This document shows, piece by piece, positions 8,112-16,691 of a DNA stretch of 36,202 nucleotides. This DNA is from NORP240 sp046047495 (GTDB lineage: Bacteria > Pseudomonadota > Gammaproteobacteria > Pseudomonadales > Pseudohongiellaceae), in NCBI GenBank assembly GCA_046047495.1, contig JBJOHV010000069.1, positions 1 to 36,202 of the forward strand, written 5' to 3'. Position numbers and translations under genes: made by a program. A model generated the notes under the pieces. That model did not search any database. It was not told the DNA's origin and saw nothing but the letters and a program-made list of their open reading frames with translations. Position 1 is the first letter of the stretch; each line of letters begins with the position of its first letter.

Positions 8112-9236
8112 TCAGTCCCCCTGGGGAGCGCCGGCGCAACCGTCCACTTCATCCACGCAGCTGATGTCCCCCATCGGCGAGCCGTCCACCAGCGCCTGCA
8201 CCCAGTCCACAAACCTGATACCGGTCACCGCATAGGTGTAGAAAATCGGGCTCACCAGGATGGTGTGCACATTGCCGCCGGCGGTGTAGTGATAGAACTC
8301 GTCCACGGCGCTTTCGATTTCCACATAATGATTGAAGATGCGCTGGGGCAGGCTGAATGAGCCCAGGCGATCCCCGATCAACAGGTTGAACTGGACCTGG
8401 GTCAGGTCCTCCGCGGCGTTGTACTGGGCAATGGTGAGGTTCGGGGCGTGGTGTGCGCTGGCGATGTAGAAATCCTCGAAGGTGAGGCTGTCGTTGGTTT
8501 CACCGGCATACTCCGGCCAGGCCGGCAATACGGCCGCAGTGTTCCAGGCATTGAAAGTCACCGGCAGATGGGGACTGTTGTAGCCCCCGGCGGCATCGGC
8601 GATGAGGGTCACGGGGACATTGGCGTAGTGCTCGGCCACCATGCCGGAATAAAACGAGGCTCCGATGGCGCCGGCGCTGCTGCCGGCGACCACCACCTTG
8701 CCGGGCGCGGCGAAATTCTGATAAGCCCAGTTCAACACGGTGCTGGCATTGGCGTAACCGGTGTGCTGGGTGCTGATGGTGACTTCACCACCCTCCGCAT
8801 TGGTGTAGGTGTAGAATTTTTCCCCCGCCCCCACGTGCACATCCCCGGTGCAATAGGGGATGGACACCATGTCGTAATCACGGAAGGGGTTCTCCGGGTT
8901 GTCCAGGGCAAACACACCGTGGCCGTTGGCCGGGTTGTTTTCCGGCATCTCGGCAAACGGAAAATGCACATTGGGCTGGCTGGCGAGATCGCAGGCCTGG
9001 CCAAACCAGCAGGCGCCGCCGCCATTGAAATAGATCAGCAGGTTGTCGCCGCTGCCTTCCCGGGTATAGAACTGGTAGGGGGTGCCGGTGGAGCACACGC
9101 CGTCGGTGCCGATGGTGGTCCAGGCTCCTTCCGTCGCTGCCGAAGCAGCCACCTGAGCCCGGGCATCCGGTACCGGTGCCAGCTGACCCAATCCCAACAG
9201 CAGCAATGCGGTGATCAATAGTGTACGTGACGTCAT
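8112..9236 (-). CDS. Secreted pectinacetylesterase-family hydrolase
   Basis: 374 aa with a clear Sec signal (first ~27 residues, cut near ARAQ). The core matches the pectinacetylesterase/Notum alpha/beta hydrolase family: an oxyanion region LIYFNGGGACW, a VSIPYCTGDVHVG segment, and the nucleophile elbow GSSAG with Ser187. A plausible catalytic His is in GGNVHTIL near the C-terminus. Bacterial members remove acyl groups from polysaccharides or other esters; the substrate here is unknown. Cysteines at the oxyanion region, IPYC and the C-terminal DISCVDEVDGC suggest disulfides. It converges with the BON lipoprotein gene (31-base gap) and diverges from metY. Confidence 0.82.
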   Translation of the reverse strand: MTSRTLLITALLLLGLGQLAPVPDARAQVAASAATEGAWTTIGTDGVCSTGTPYQFYTREGSGDNLLIYFNGGGACWFGQACDLASQPNVHFPFAEMPENNPANGHGVFALDNPENPFRDYDMVSIPYCTGDVHVGAGEKFYTYTNAEGGEVTISTQHTGYANASTVLNWAYQNFAAPGKVVVAGSSAGAIGASFYSGMVAEHYANVPVTLIADAAGGYNSPHLPVTFNAWNTAAVLPAWPEYAGETNDSLTFEDFYIASAHHAPNLTIAQYNAAEDLTQVQFNLLIGDRLGSFSLPQRIFNHYVEIESAVDEFYHYTAGGNVHTILVSPIFYTYAVTGIRFVDWVQALVDGSPMGDISCVDEVDGCAGAPQGD

Positions 9237-9397
9237 GGCGGTATCCCCCGTGAATTTGTCGTCATGCTAACCGCGGTCATGGCATCTGTCGACAGCCGTG
9301 GAGCCAGCGGTTTTACCCCGCTGCGCAATCCATGCTTAAATCCCGCAACTTCGCATTGTCCCATTGTCATCACCGTCGTTCGTCAAGGAAACCCGCC
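9237..9397. promoter_or_regulatory. Divergent promoter region with two perfect palindromes
   Basis: Region of 161 bases between the hydrolase (minus) and metY (plus). It contains perfect palindromes ACCGCGGT (9270-9277) and CTGTCGACAG (9286-9295), about 16 bases apart centre to centre. A weak extended -10 for metY (TG at 9333-9334, TTAAAT at 9336-9341) follows. The palindromes are candidate operator sites; no regulator gene is adjacent. Confidence 0.35.
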
Positions 9398-10669
9398 ATG
9401 AAGAAAGAAACCATTGCCATCCACGCCGGCTACCAGTCCGAATCCAGCACCAAGGCTGTCGCCGTCCCCATTTACCAGACCGTCGCCTATGAGTTCGACA
9501 ACGCCAAGCACGGCGCCGACCTGTTCGACCTGGCGGTGCCGGGAAACATCTACACCCGCATCATGAATCCCACCAACGATGTGCTGGAGCAACGGGTGGC
9601 AGCCCTGGAGGGCGGTATTGCAGCCCTGGCGGTCAGCTCCGGCATGGCCGCCATCAACTATGCCATCCTCACCATCGCCCAGGCCGGCGACAACATCGTG
9701 ACCACGCCGCAACTGTACGGTGGCACCTACACCCTGTTCGCCCACATGCTGCCCAGCCAGGGCATCGAGGTGCGCTTCGCCGCCGATGACTCGGCAGAGG
9801 CCCTGGAGAAGCTCATCGACGGACGCACCAAGGCCGTCTACTGCGAAACCATCGGCAACCCGGCCGGCAATATCGTGGATTTGTCGGCAATCGCGGCAGC
9901 CGCCCATCGCCATGGCGTGGCGGTCATCGTCGACAACACCGTGGCCACTCCGGTGTTGTGGGCGCCCATTGAGCACGGCGCTGACATCGTGGTGCATTCC
10001 CTGACCAAGTATATTGGGGGACATGGCACGTCCATCGGCGGCATCATCGTGGATTCCGGCAAATTCCCCTGGGCCCAGCATGCCGAACGCTATCCCCAGC
10101 TCAACCAGCCGGAACCCTCCTACCACGGCGTGGTGTACACCGAAGCCCTGGGGCCGGCCGCCTTCATCGGGCGGGCCCGCACCGTGCCCTTGCGCAATAC
10201 CGGCTCCGCCCTGTCACCCATGAATGCCTTCCTGATACTGCAGGGGCTGGAAACTTTGGCACTGCGCATGGAGCGGCACTGTGAGAATGCCCTGGCGGTG
10301 GCCAACTGGCTCAAGGCCCACGGCAAGGTGGAGTGGGTCAACTATGCGGGTCTGCCCGGTGACCGCTATCACGCACTGGCGCAGCGCTACTGCCAGGGCA
10401 AGCCGGCGTCATTGCTGACATTCGGTATCAAAGGTGGTTTCGAGGCGGGCGTGAAATTCTACGATGCCCTGAAGATGATCAAGCGGCTGGTGAACATCGG
10501 CGATGCCAAGTCCCTGGCCTGTCATCCGGCATCCACCACCCACCGGCAGCTGACTCCCGAGGAGCAGCTGCGGGCCGGAGTGACACCGGAGACCCTGCGC
10601 CTGTGCATCGGCATCGAACACATCGACGATATCATTGCCGATCTCGAGCAGGCGTTTGCGGCAGTCTGA
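9398..10669 (+). CDS. metY: O-acetylhomoserine sulfhydrylase (MetY)
   Basis: PLP enzyme (423 aa) making homocysteine from O-acetylhomoserine and sulfide, so direct sulfhydrylation in methionine synthesis. Cys/Met-metabolism family hallmarks are present: YTRIMNPT, the SSGMAAI cofactor loop, YGGTYTLF, and the PLP lysine K204 in HSLTKYIGGHG. The large central insert before NTGSALSP and the roughly 420-residue length separate MetY from MetB/MetZ-type enzymes of about 390 aa. The ATG at 9398 is chosen because AAGGA precedes it and the family's KKETIAIHAGYQ start follows at once; an in-frame ATG at 9332 would add a non-conserved 22-residue tail. Stands alone as a transcription unit. Confidence 0.93.
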   Translation: MKKETIAIHAGYQSESSTKAVAVPIYQTVAYEFDNAKHGADLFDLAVPGNIYTRIMNPTNDVLEQRVAALEGGIAALAVSSGMAAINYAILTIAQAGDNIVTTPQLYGGTYTLFAHMLPSQGIEVRFAADDSAEALEKLIDGRTKAVYCETIGNPAGNIVDLSAIAAAAHRHGVAVIVDNTVATPVLWAPIEHGADIVVHSLTKYIGGHGTSIGGIIVDSGKFPWAQHAERYPQLNQPEPSYHGVVYTEALGPAAFIGRARTVPLRNTGSALSPMNAFLILQGLETLALRMERHCENALAVANWLKAHGKVEWVNYAGLPGDRYHALAQRYCQGKPASLLTFGIKGGFEAGVKFYDALKMIKRLVNIGDAKSLACHPASTTHRQLTPEEQLRAGVTPETLRLCIGIEHIDDIIADLEQAFAAV

Positions 10670-10811
10670 TCCAATCATGGATTAAATAGATCATAGAGAA
10701 CCAATATATCCATTTTACCAATTGCGCTGATATCCCCATCATTGCCATTACCCGCCGTCCGTGGATCGACCACAGGACGTCGGAATGGCAGGAAACAGAG
10801 GAGTTAGCACA

Positions 10812-11000
10812 ATGACCAAGACCTTGAGCTTTGCCGTGGTGCACTTCAGTGTGGCATTCACGGTGGGCTATCTCATGACCGGCAGCGTACTGGTGGGAGG
10901 TGCCATCGCCCTGGTGGAGCCGGCGGTGAACACCGTGGCATACCACTTTCATGAGCTGTTCTGGAAATACCGGGAGAAGGCGGGCTATGCGCCCGCCTGA
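10812..11000 (+). CDS. DUF2061 small membrane protein
   Basis: 62 aa, likely two transmembrane helices (about 5-20 and 23-40) followed by HFHELFWKYREK. The pattern of an early Lys/His, a TG turn, then VxYxxHExxW matches the DUF2061 family of small inner-membrane proteins, whose function is unknown to me. The ATG at 10812 is preceded by a strong site AGAGGAG at 10797-10803; the upstream in-frame ATG at 10761 lacks one. The upstream gap of 142 bases is relatively AT-rich and holds no other gene I can support. It converges with the acyl-CoA synthetase, 6 bases between stops. Confidence 0.8.
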   Translation: MTKTLSFAVVHFSVAFTVGYLMTGSVLVGGAIALVEPAVNTVAYHFHELFWKYREKAGYAPA

Positions 11001-11006
11001 TCCGCT

Positions 11007-12569
11007 TCAGTTCGCCTGACGTTCCCGCTCCACCAGCACCCGCCGCAGGATTTTTCCTGAGCTGGATTTGGGAATCTGGTCGATGATTTCCAGGCGGCGG
11101 ATTTTCTTGTGGGGCGCCACCTGTCCCGCGACCCACTCCATGATGGCCTCCGGGGTCATTGCCTCCTTCAGCACCACGAAGGCCTTGGGCACTTCGCCGG
11201 CCTCCGGGTCCGGACTGGGAATCACCGCGGCATCGGCGATGGCGGGGTGGCTCAGCAGCAGGGCCTCCAACTCCGCAGGCGGCACCTGGTACGCCTTGTA
11301 CTTGATGAGTTCCTTGAGCCGGTCCACCACGTACAGGTAACCATCACCGTCCACATAGCCGATGTCGCCGCTGTGGAACCAGCCTTCCGTATCGAGGCAG
11401 CCGGCGGTGGCCTGGGGATTGTTCAGATAGCCCTTCATGACGAAGGGGCCATGGATCAATACCTCCCCCTGTTGATTGGGGCCCAGCTCCTTGCCGGTTT
11501 CCACGTCCACGATGCGGGTCAGGGAATTGGCCAGGGGTGGTCCTACGGAGCCTGACTTGATGAAGCGGGGATCCGGCGGATTCACATGGGTGGCGCCGCT
11601 GGTTTCCGTAAGCCCATAACCCTGATAGACGATGCAGCCGAGCCGCTTGGCCACGGCCTTTTCAAGCTCTTCGCCGAGCGGTGCGGCGCCGCTGCCGATC
11701 ATGCGCACCGAGGACAGGTCGTACTGGTCCACCAGGGGGTGTTTGGCCAGCGCCAGGATCAGGGGCGGTACCAGGCTCAGGTAGGTGAGCTTGTATTTCT
11801 GCACGATCTCAAGGAACTGTTCCAGGTCGAAGCGGGGCATGGTGACGATGGTGGCGCCCTTGTAAAGGCACAGATTCATAATCAGCACCATGCCGTAAAT
11901 GTGGAAAAACGGCAGCAGGCCCAGATTGGTGTCGGTGTCTTTCAGATGACCCTGGCCGGCGGCCAGCACCATGTTGGCGATCAGGTTGTAGTGGGTGAGC
12001 ATGACACCCTTGGAGAGGCCGGTGGTGCCGCTGGAGTAGGGCAGTGCCACCAGATCTTCCCGGGGATCAATGGCCACCGTCGGGGCATTGCCGTCATTAT
12101 TGAGCAGGTCGGCAAACGGCGTGGCCCCGGGCGCCTCGCCGAACACGAAAATCTCTTCCACCTCGGACTCGGTGGCTGCCCTGGTGGCCGTGTCCATGAA
12201 CTGGGGAATGGTGAGCAGGAAGCGCGCCTTGGAATCATTGAGCTGATAGGCCACTTCCTTGGCGGAATACAGGGTATTGATGGTGGTGTTGATGCCGCCG
12301 GCACTGGCGACGCCCAGAAAGGCCACTCCGTACTCCGGCAGGTTGGGGCTGTAGATTGCCATCACGTCGCCCTTTTTGAAGCCCCGGGCCGCCAGCCCCG
12401 CGGCCAGATGCCTCACCATCCTGGCAACCTCTCCGTAAGTCAAGGTACGGCCGCTGGGGCCGTCGATCATGGCAGGTTTGTCCTTGAGTTCCGCCGCGCG
12501 TCGCAGTACCACGGAGGTGAGGTCGGTGTCAGGAAGGGGCAGATCCGGATAGGGACTCTTGAACAGCAT
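11007..12569 (-). CDS. AMP-forming acyl-CoA synthetase (4-coumarate-CoA ligase-like)
   Basis: 520 aa adenylate-forming enzyme that activates a carboxylic acid with ATP and couples it to CoA. The motifs are in order: P-loop LPYSSGTTGLSKGV, GYGLTET, GWFHSGDIGYVD, the hinge region DRLKELIKYK, and the C-terminal catalytic lysine in PKSSSGKILRR. The layout is closest to 4-coumarate-CoA ligase-like enzymes, which include medium- and long-chain fatty acid and aryl acid ligases; substrate unresolved. The ATG at 12569 is supported by AAAGGA just upstream and by the conserved start. The open frame continues far upstream, but that part overlaps the divergent gene and is antisense shadow. No signal peptide; cytoplasmic. 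Confidence 0.9.
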   Translation of the reverse strand: MLFKSPYPDLPLPDTDLTSVVLRRAAELKDKPAMIDGPSGRTLTYGEVARMVRHLAAGLAARGFKKGDVMAIYSPNLPEYGVAFLGVASAGGINTTINTLYSAKEVAYQLNDSKARFLLTIPQFMDTATRAATESEVEEIFVFGEAPGATPFADLLNNDGNAPTVAIDPREDLVALPYSSGTTGLSKGVMLTHYNLIANMVLAAGQGHLKDTDTNLGLLPFFHIYGMVLIMNLCLYKGATIVTMPRFDLEQFLEIVQKYKLTYLSLVPPLILALAKHPLVDQYDLSSVRMIGSGAAPLGEELEKAVAKRLGCIVYQGYGLTETSGATHVNPPDPRFIKSGSVGPPLANSLTRIVDVETGKELGPNQQGEVLIHGPFVMKGYLNNPQATAGCLDTEGWFHSGDIGYVDGDGYLYVVDRLKELIKYKAYQVPPAELEALLLSHPAIADAAVIPSPDPEAGEVPKAFVVLKEAMTPEAIMEWVAGQVAPHKKIRRLEIIDQIPKSSSGKILRRVLVERERQAN

Positions 12570-12644
12570 TGTGTCGTCCTTTGTTGTTATAGGGATGTCA
12601 TACGACTTCAGGCATGCTAACGGTTCGTTATGGAGGAAGGCAAC
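12570..12644. promoter_or_regulatory. Short divergent intergenic region with TAACG-N3-CGTTA inverted repeat
   Basis: These 75 bases must carry both promoters for the acyl-CoA synthetase and the PHP hydrolase. An inverted repeat TAACG (12618-12622) / CGTTA (12626-12630) lies just before the plus-strand ribosome site GGAGGAAGG (12632-12640). It is a possible operator shared by both genes; short and unproven. Confidence 0.3.
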
Positions 12645-14120
12645 ATGAACGGCAAACGTGGATTGGGACTGGGTATATGTCTGTGGTTGTGCAGTTTGCC
12701 AGCCTGGGCGCAGGACGACTGTGAAGTGGGCGAGCCGACACGTCGGCAGACTTTTACGGGCAACATCAGCAGGGCCGATTTCGAAACTTACCGGGAGCTG
12801 CCCTTCACCGTACCGGCAGGCACGCGATCCCTGCATGTCCGCTTCGACTACGATCGTGAACAGCGCACCACCATCGATCTGGGATTGCTGGATCCTGACG
12901 GGTTTCGCGGCTGGAGCGGCGGCAACAAGCAGGAATTTCTCCTCACCGACACGACGGCAACCCCTTCCTACCGGGCCGGACCTCTGACCCCCGGGGAGTG
13001 GCGTATTCTGTTGGGTGTGCCAAACATCCGTGAGCAGGTGGAAGCAACCTACTCGGTGATCGTGACCCTGGAGTGCGGCAGTCAACCGGACCACCGGGAA
13101 TCACCGGTGAACCGCGGACCCGACTGGTATCGCGGCGACTTGCACAGTCACAATGGCCACAGTGATGGATACTGCGACAGTGCATCGGGTCAGCGGGTGC
13201 CCTGTCCGCCTTTCGTCACCCTGCAGGCGGCTGCGCAGCGGGGTCTGGACTTTGTGGCCCTCACTGACCACAACAGCGTCTCCCAGTATCAGCAATACGA
13301 AGAGTTGCGTGCCTATTTCGACACTTTGCTGCTGCTCCCGGGGCGGGAGGTGACCACGTTCTTCGGCCACGCCAATGTCTTCGGCAGCAGCGTGTTCATC
13401 GACTTCCGCCTGCAGCCCCGGGCCGGGCAGGGCTGGGATTTTCTACTGGCCCAGGTGCAGGAACAGGGTGCGCTGTTGTCCATCAACCATCCGGGTCTGC
13501 CGTCCGGAGAGGACTGCATGGGCTGCGGCTGGATTCTGCCGGACACGGACTATGGTGAAGTCGCCGCCGTCGAGGTGGTCAATGGTGGCAGTATTTCCGG
13601 ACCCTACGCATCCCGGCATATCGGGTTCTGGCAGGACAGGCTGAATGCGGGTCATCGGCTGACCGGCATTGGCGGCAGCGACAATCACGATGCCAGGCGC
13701 TCGGCGGACGTTGCCGCCGCCATCGGCCATCCCACCACCTGGGTGTTTGCCGAACAGCTTAGCGTGCCTGGCATTCTTGCCGGCATCCGTTCCGGCAATG
13801 TGTTCATCGATGTTGCCGGCAGCGGTGTGCGGCTGACCCGCTTTGGAGTCAACGGCCTTTCCATGGGGGAATCACTGGCAGCGGGCAGTGGGGGGCTCGA
13901 CCTTCAACTGGCCTGGGAATCCGCGGAAATCCTGCATCCGCGCTGGATTCACCAGGGAGAGGAGTTGACCCCGGAGACCGTCGATACGGAAGACGGTCTC
14001 TGGCGGGGGCACGTGGCACCGGAATCCCTGGTGCTGCCTGGATGGTTGCGGGTGGATCTGGTCAACGACGCGGGAGACATCAGGCTGGTGGGGAATCCGG
14101 TCTATCTGACCGGACCCTGA
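12645..14120 (+). CDS. Exported PHP-domain metallohydrolase (CehA/McbA type)
   Basis: 491 aa with a Sec signal (cut near AWAQ, residue 23). Residues about 25-145 form a beta-rich N-terminal domain resembling the bacterial pre-peptidase jelly-roll type. The PHP metal centre follows: DLHSH (165-169), TDHN (207-210), GHAN (about 241), INHP (about 280) and GSDNHD (344-349). CehA/McbA relatives hydrolyse esters such as carbaryl, but most members have no known substrate. C-x2-C motifs (ECM-GCG region near 291-295) may hold disulfides. The start at 12645 is chosen for the strong GGAGGAAGG site; an ATG 15 bases upstream lies within that site. Its TGA abuts the stop of the convergent esterase (TGATCA). 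Confidence 0.87.
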   Translation: MNGKRGLGLGICLWLCSLPAWAQDDCEVGEPTRRQTFTGNISRADFETYRELPFTVPAGTRSLHVRFDYDREQRTTIDLGLLDPDGFRGWSGGNKQEFLLTDTTATPSYRAGPLTPGEWRILLGVPNIREQVEATYSVIVTLECGSQPDHRESPVNRGPDWYRGDLHSHNGHSDGYCDSASGQRVPCPPFVTLQAAAQRGLDFVALTDHNSVSQYQQYEELRAYFDTLLLLPGREVTTFFGHANVFGSSVFIDFRLQPRAGQGWDFLLAQVQEQGALLSINHPGLPSGEDCMGCGWILPDTDYGEVAAVEVVNGGSISGPYASRHIGFWQDRLNAGHRLTGIGGSDNHDARRSADVAAAIGHPTTWVFAEQLSVPGILAGIRSGNVFIDVAGSGVRLTRFGVNGLSMGESLAAGSGGLDLQLAWESAEILHPRWIHQGEELTPETVDTEDGLWRGHVAPESLVLPGWLRVDLVNDAGDIRLVGNPVYLTGP

Positions 14121-15014
14121 TCAGTCCGCTGCCATGCGGTCACTGGTTCTCACCTTGGGATGGGCCATCAGCCAATCCACCACATTGCGGCTGAAGGAAT
14201 CGGACACCGCCGGCACATGGGGCCCGTTGATGATGGTCCACAGTTCACTGGAACCGCCGGCACGGCAGCCCCGGTCATAGCGCACCACGGTGGAATCCAG
14301 CCCGGGGAGGCTGTCTTCCAGATCCAGCATCGCCACCTGATGGCCACTGACCTCACAGCCATTATAGGTAGCCCAGCGCTCCACGGTTTCCACGGCGCCG
14401 GGATAGGGATTGCCGCGAATGTCGGCGCCTTCGTAGTCGATGGTGCCGTCATTGGTGCCGTGGATCTGCAGCACATGCACCGGGACGGCCGGAGCCGGGC
14501 GCGGCACGGTGGCTTCGGCGCCGGCGATACTGGCAATGGCGGCGATCACATCGGCATGTTCATGGGCGGTGCGGTAGGACATGAAACCGCCGTTGGAGTG
14601 ACCGATCAGATAGACCCGGTTGGCATCCACGCTGTATTGGTTCTTCACGGTGTTGATGATGGCCAGCACATAGGCGGCGTCGTCCTCTTCGCTGCCGTAG
14701 AAATTGCAGCAGGCTTCCGAGGCATTCCAGAAGCGGCGCTGCTCGCCGCCGTTCTCCACCCTGCCATCGGGCGCCACAAATAAAAATCCGTAGTGATCCG
14801 CCAGCGCACTGAACTGCATGTAACCGTCCTGGCGGGCGCCGCTGGACCCATAGCCGTGCAACAGCACGATGAGCGGCGCGGGAGTGGCGGGATTGTAGGT
14901 GGCGGGAACGGTCAAAGGCAGCTCGCCACGACCGGCATCGATGCTTTGGGCAGCGGCCAGGGCCGGGCCCCAGCTGCAGATCAGGCCCAGCAGGAACAGT
15001 GTCAGAGTACGCAT
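14121..15014 (-). CDS. Secreted esterase of the PHB depolymerase / LpqC / feruloyl esterase family
   Basis: 297 aa alpha/beta hydrolase with a Sec signal (about 22 residues). Visible features: oxyanion segment LLHGYGSSG, nucleophile elbow GHSNGG with Ser140, Asp189 in GTNDG, and His266 in NGPH, giving a complete Ser-Asp-His triad. RRFWNASEACCNFYG is the typical segment with the paired Cys of this family. Members cleave short-chain polyhydroxyalkanoate oligomers, feruloyl or acetyl-xylan esters; I cannot choose among these. Translation begins at an ATG with GAGGGGGA as ribosome site, and that site can pair with an upstream stretch (see the hairpin entry). Confidence 0.88.
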   Translation of the reverse strand: MRTLTLFLLGLICSWGPALAAAQSIDAGRGELPLTVPATYNPATPAPLIVLLHGYGSSGARQDGYMQFSALADHYGFLFVAPDGRVENGGEQRRFWNASEACCNFYGSEEDDAAYVLAIINTVKNQYSVDANRVYLIGHSNGGFMSYRTAHEHADVIAAIASIAGAEATVPRPAPAVPVHVLQIHGTNDGTIDYEGADIRGNPYPGAVETVERWATYNGCEVSGHQVAMLDLEDSLPGLDSTVVRYDRGCRAGGSSELWTIINGPHVPAVSDSFSRNVVDWLMAHPKVRTSDRMAAD

Positions 15015-15018
15015 GAAA

Positions 15019-15050
15019 TCCCCCTCGGGTCACAGTGAACTGGAGGGGGA
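15019..15050 (-). promoter_or_regulatory. Hairpin that can mask the esterase ribosome-binding site
   Basis: An 8-base perfect inverted repeat, TCCCCCTC at 15019-15026 and GAGGGGGA at 15043-15050, with a 16-base loop. In the minus-strand mRNA the arm nearer the ATG is GAGGGGGA, which is the ribosome-binding site four bases before the start codon; the other arm is its exact complement. Folding would block translation, so this may be a simple translational switch. It could also be chance in GC-rich DNA. Confidence 0.4.
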
Positions 15051-15059
15051 GTATAGGTC

Positions 15060-15764
15060 CTAGTGCTGGTGAGTGCTATGGTCGGCTGCCGTGGTATCCG
15101 CTGCGCCGGCTATGATGCCGTGGTGGGTGGCATGGTGATCGCCCTGGACCATGAAGCCCATGAAGCCGAGGGCGCGGATCTGGGCAGTCAGCGCCGGATC
15201 TTCCGCGGTGATGGTGACGGCCACACCGTCATTGATGTCCAGAGTATCCACTTTCCAGCCGGTCTCCATGGCCACTTCGGCACTGTGCAGAGGCACCATG
15301 CGCTGGATGGCCTCCAGGGTGCGGCCGCTGCCTGTCACCTGATAGCGGGCGCCGCCATTCACCGGGTTGCCCACCACCTGCGCCTCGATGGTGACATGGT
15401 GCATGTCCACCAGGTGCTCATGGTAGCGATCGATGTCCACCTGGCTCCAGTCGGTGTTGGGATCGGCCTGCAGCTGCTGCACCATGGCACGGATGGCATC
15501 GAAGGCGGACTGGCCGATGTCGGCATTGCTGCCGCTGTGGAGGGACGCATGCATCTCCTCCATGCGCTGCATCATCATGCCGCCGCCCATGCCGCCACCC
15601 TGTCCAGCACCCTGGCCGCCACCCTGGCCGTGTTGCATGCCGGCCCCTTGACCGGCTCCCTGGGCGGAATCGGCGCCATGGTCATGCTGTTGTTGGGCCA
15701 CCAGGGGAGTCGAAAGACCCAGCAAGGCGGTAAATCCCAAGGTGCTCAGTAGTCGCTTGTGCAT
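15060..15764 (-). CDS. His/Met/Gly-rich exported protein, unknown function
   Basis: 234 aa with a Sec signal (cut near LVAQ, residue 24). Residues about 25-70 are low complexity, rich in Gly, Gln, His and Met (HDHGADS, GMGGGMMMQRMEEMH). The folded middle contains an amphipathic stretch (SAFDAIRAMVQQLQ) and a beta-rich part, and a second His cluster closes the chain (DHHATHHG, DHSTHQH). His- and Met-rich tails are common in periplasmic copper- or nickel-handling proteins, so metal binding is a reasonable guess but not shown. GAGGAG precedes the ATG. It sits upstream of the esterase on the same strand with a 45-base gap, so co-transcription is possible. I do not recognise a named family. Confidence 0.75.
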   Translation of the reverse strand: MHKRLLSTLGFTALLGLSTPLVAQQQHDHGADSAQGAGQGAGMQHGQGGGQGAGQGGGMGGGMMMQRMEEMHASLHSGSNADIGQSAFDAIRAMVQQLQADPNTDWSQVDIDRYHEHLVDMHHVTIEAQVVGNPVNGGARYQVTGSGRTLEAIQRMVPLHSAEVAMETGWKVDTLDINDGVAVTITAEDPALTAQIRALGFMGFMVQGDHHATHHGIIAGAADTTAADHSTHQH

Positions 15765-15839
15765 GGGTAACTCCTCATAGAATCGAACAAATGGCTTAAT
15801 CCAGACTACTCGCCCGGAAACCCTGCTGCTTGACCTGGG

Positions 15840-16664
15840 TCAACAGTCCTTGAATTGGCGGGCCTGGCACTCCCGCGCCATGCCTTCCGCCATGAATATG
15901 TCGTTGGCGGTCAATTCCTCGGCGATCTGGGTGCGCAGTATGTCGCCGTTGTTATTGCCCAGATCCACCGACAACTGGGCCCACATATAGGCTTTTACCG
16001 CATCCTGGGGCAACCACTCACCATTCATGTACATGTTGGCGAGGAAAAACATGGAATCCGCGTGACCCTCGGCTGCAGCCTGCTGAAACAGGGTGCTGGC
16101 GGCAATGAAGTCCTTCTCGCCGTAGTAGCGGATTTCCCCCAGGGCGTGCATGCCCGGTACATAACCCTGTTCCACCGCCAGTTCCAGCATGCGCATGCCA
16201 ACCGGAATATTGCGGGGCACCCGGGGAATATAGGAACCCTGCACGTAGATCTCGCCCAGCTTGACCTGGGCGGGGGCGTGACCCTGGGCCGCGGCACGCT
16301 CCAGAAGTCCCACCGCCCCCAGCACGTCCGGCGGCACGCCGATGCCGTAGAACATCAGGGTCGCCAGTTCGGTCTGGGCATCTGCGTGGCCCTGGTCGGC
16401 GGCCAGTTGCAGCAGGCGGCCGGCCTCGTTCATGTTCATTGGCACACCGTTGCCGGCCCGGTACATCCACGACAGAGTGAACTGGGCCTGGGCGTCACCG
16501 GCGTCCGCCAGGGGTTGCAACTGCTGGCGGGCCGTGGCGAAATCCCCGGCGGCAAAGGCTGCCAGGCCGGCTTCCAGATCGCCCTGGGCCAGGGCGGTGT
16601 GGTTGGCAAGCAGGATCAGCAGCAGGGAAATCAGCAGGGTGGGGCGAGTCTGTTTTTTTGTCAT
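15840..16664 (-). CDS. Exported Sel1-repeat protein
   Basis: 274 aa with a Sec signal (MTKKQTRP ... ALAQ, about 27 residues). About six Sel1-like TPR units follow, each with the A-x2-G-x-A-x-A-x2-x-L pattern: GDAQAQFTLSWMYRAGNGV, GHADAQTELATLMFYGIGV, GHAPAQVKLGEIYVQGS, GYVPGMHALGEIRYYG, GHADSMFFLANMYMNGE. Such periplasmic solenoids act as protein-interaction scaffolds. The start at 16664 is the only Met that gives a signal peptide; the frame runs on upstream over the divergent sirtuin but is antisense there. Two cysteines near the C-terminus (ECQARQFKDC) may form a disulfide. Confidence 0.85.
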   Translation of the reverse strand: MTKKQTRPTLLISLLLILLANHTALAQGDLEAGLAAFAAGDFATARQQLQPLADAGDAQAQFTLSWMYRAGNGVPMNMNEAGRLLQLAADQGHADAQTELATLMFYGIGVPPDVLGAVGLLERAAAQGHAPAQVKLGEIYVQGSYIPRVPRNIPVGMRMLELAVEQGYVPGMHALGEIRYYGEKDFIAASTLFQQAAAEGHADSMFFLANMYMNGEWLPQDAVKAYMWAQLSVDLGNNNGDILRTQIAEELTANDIFMAEGMARECQARQFKDC

Positions 16665-16691
16665 GGGCGTATGGCAACCTGTTGGATGATG

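Noticed and set aside
12570..13094. N-terminal extension of the acyl-CoA synthetase by about 175 residues
   Set aside because: It lies antisense to the PHP hydrolase; the family start and a ribosome site coincide with the ATG at 12569.
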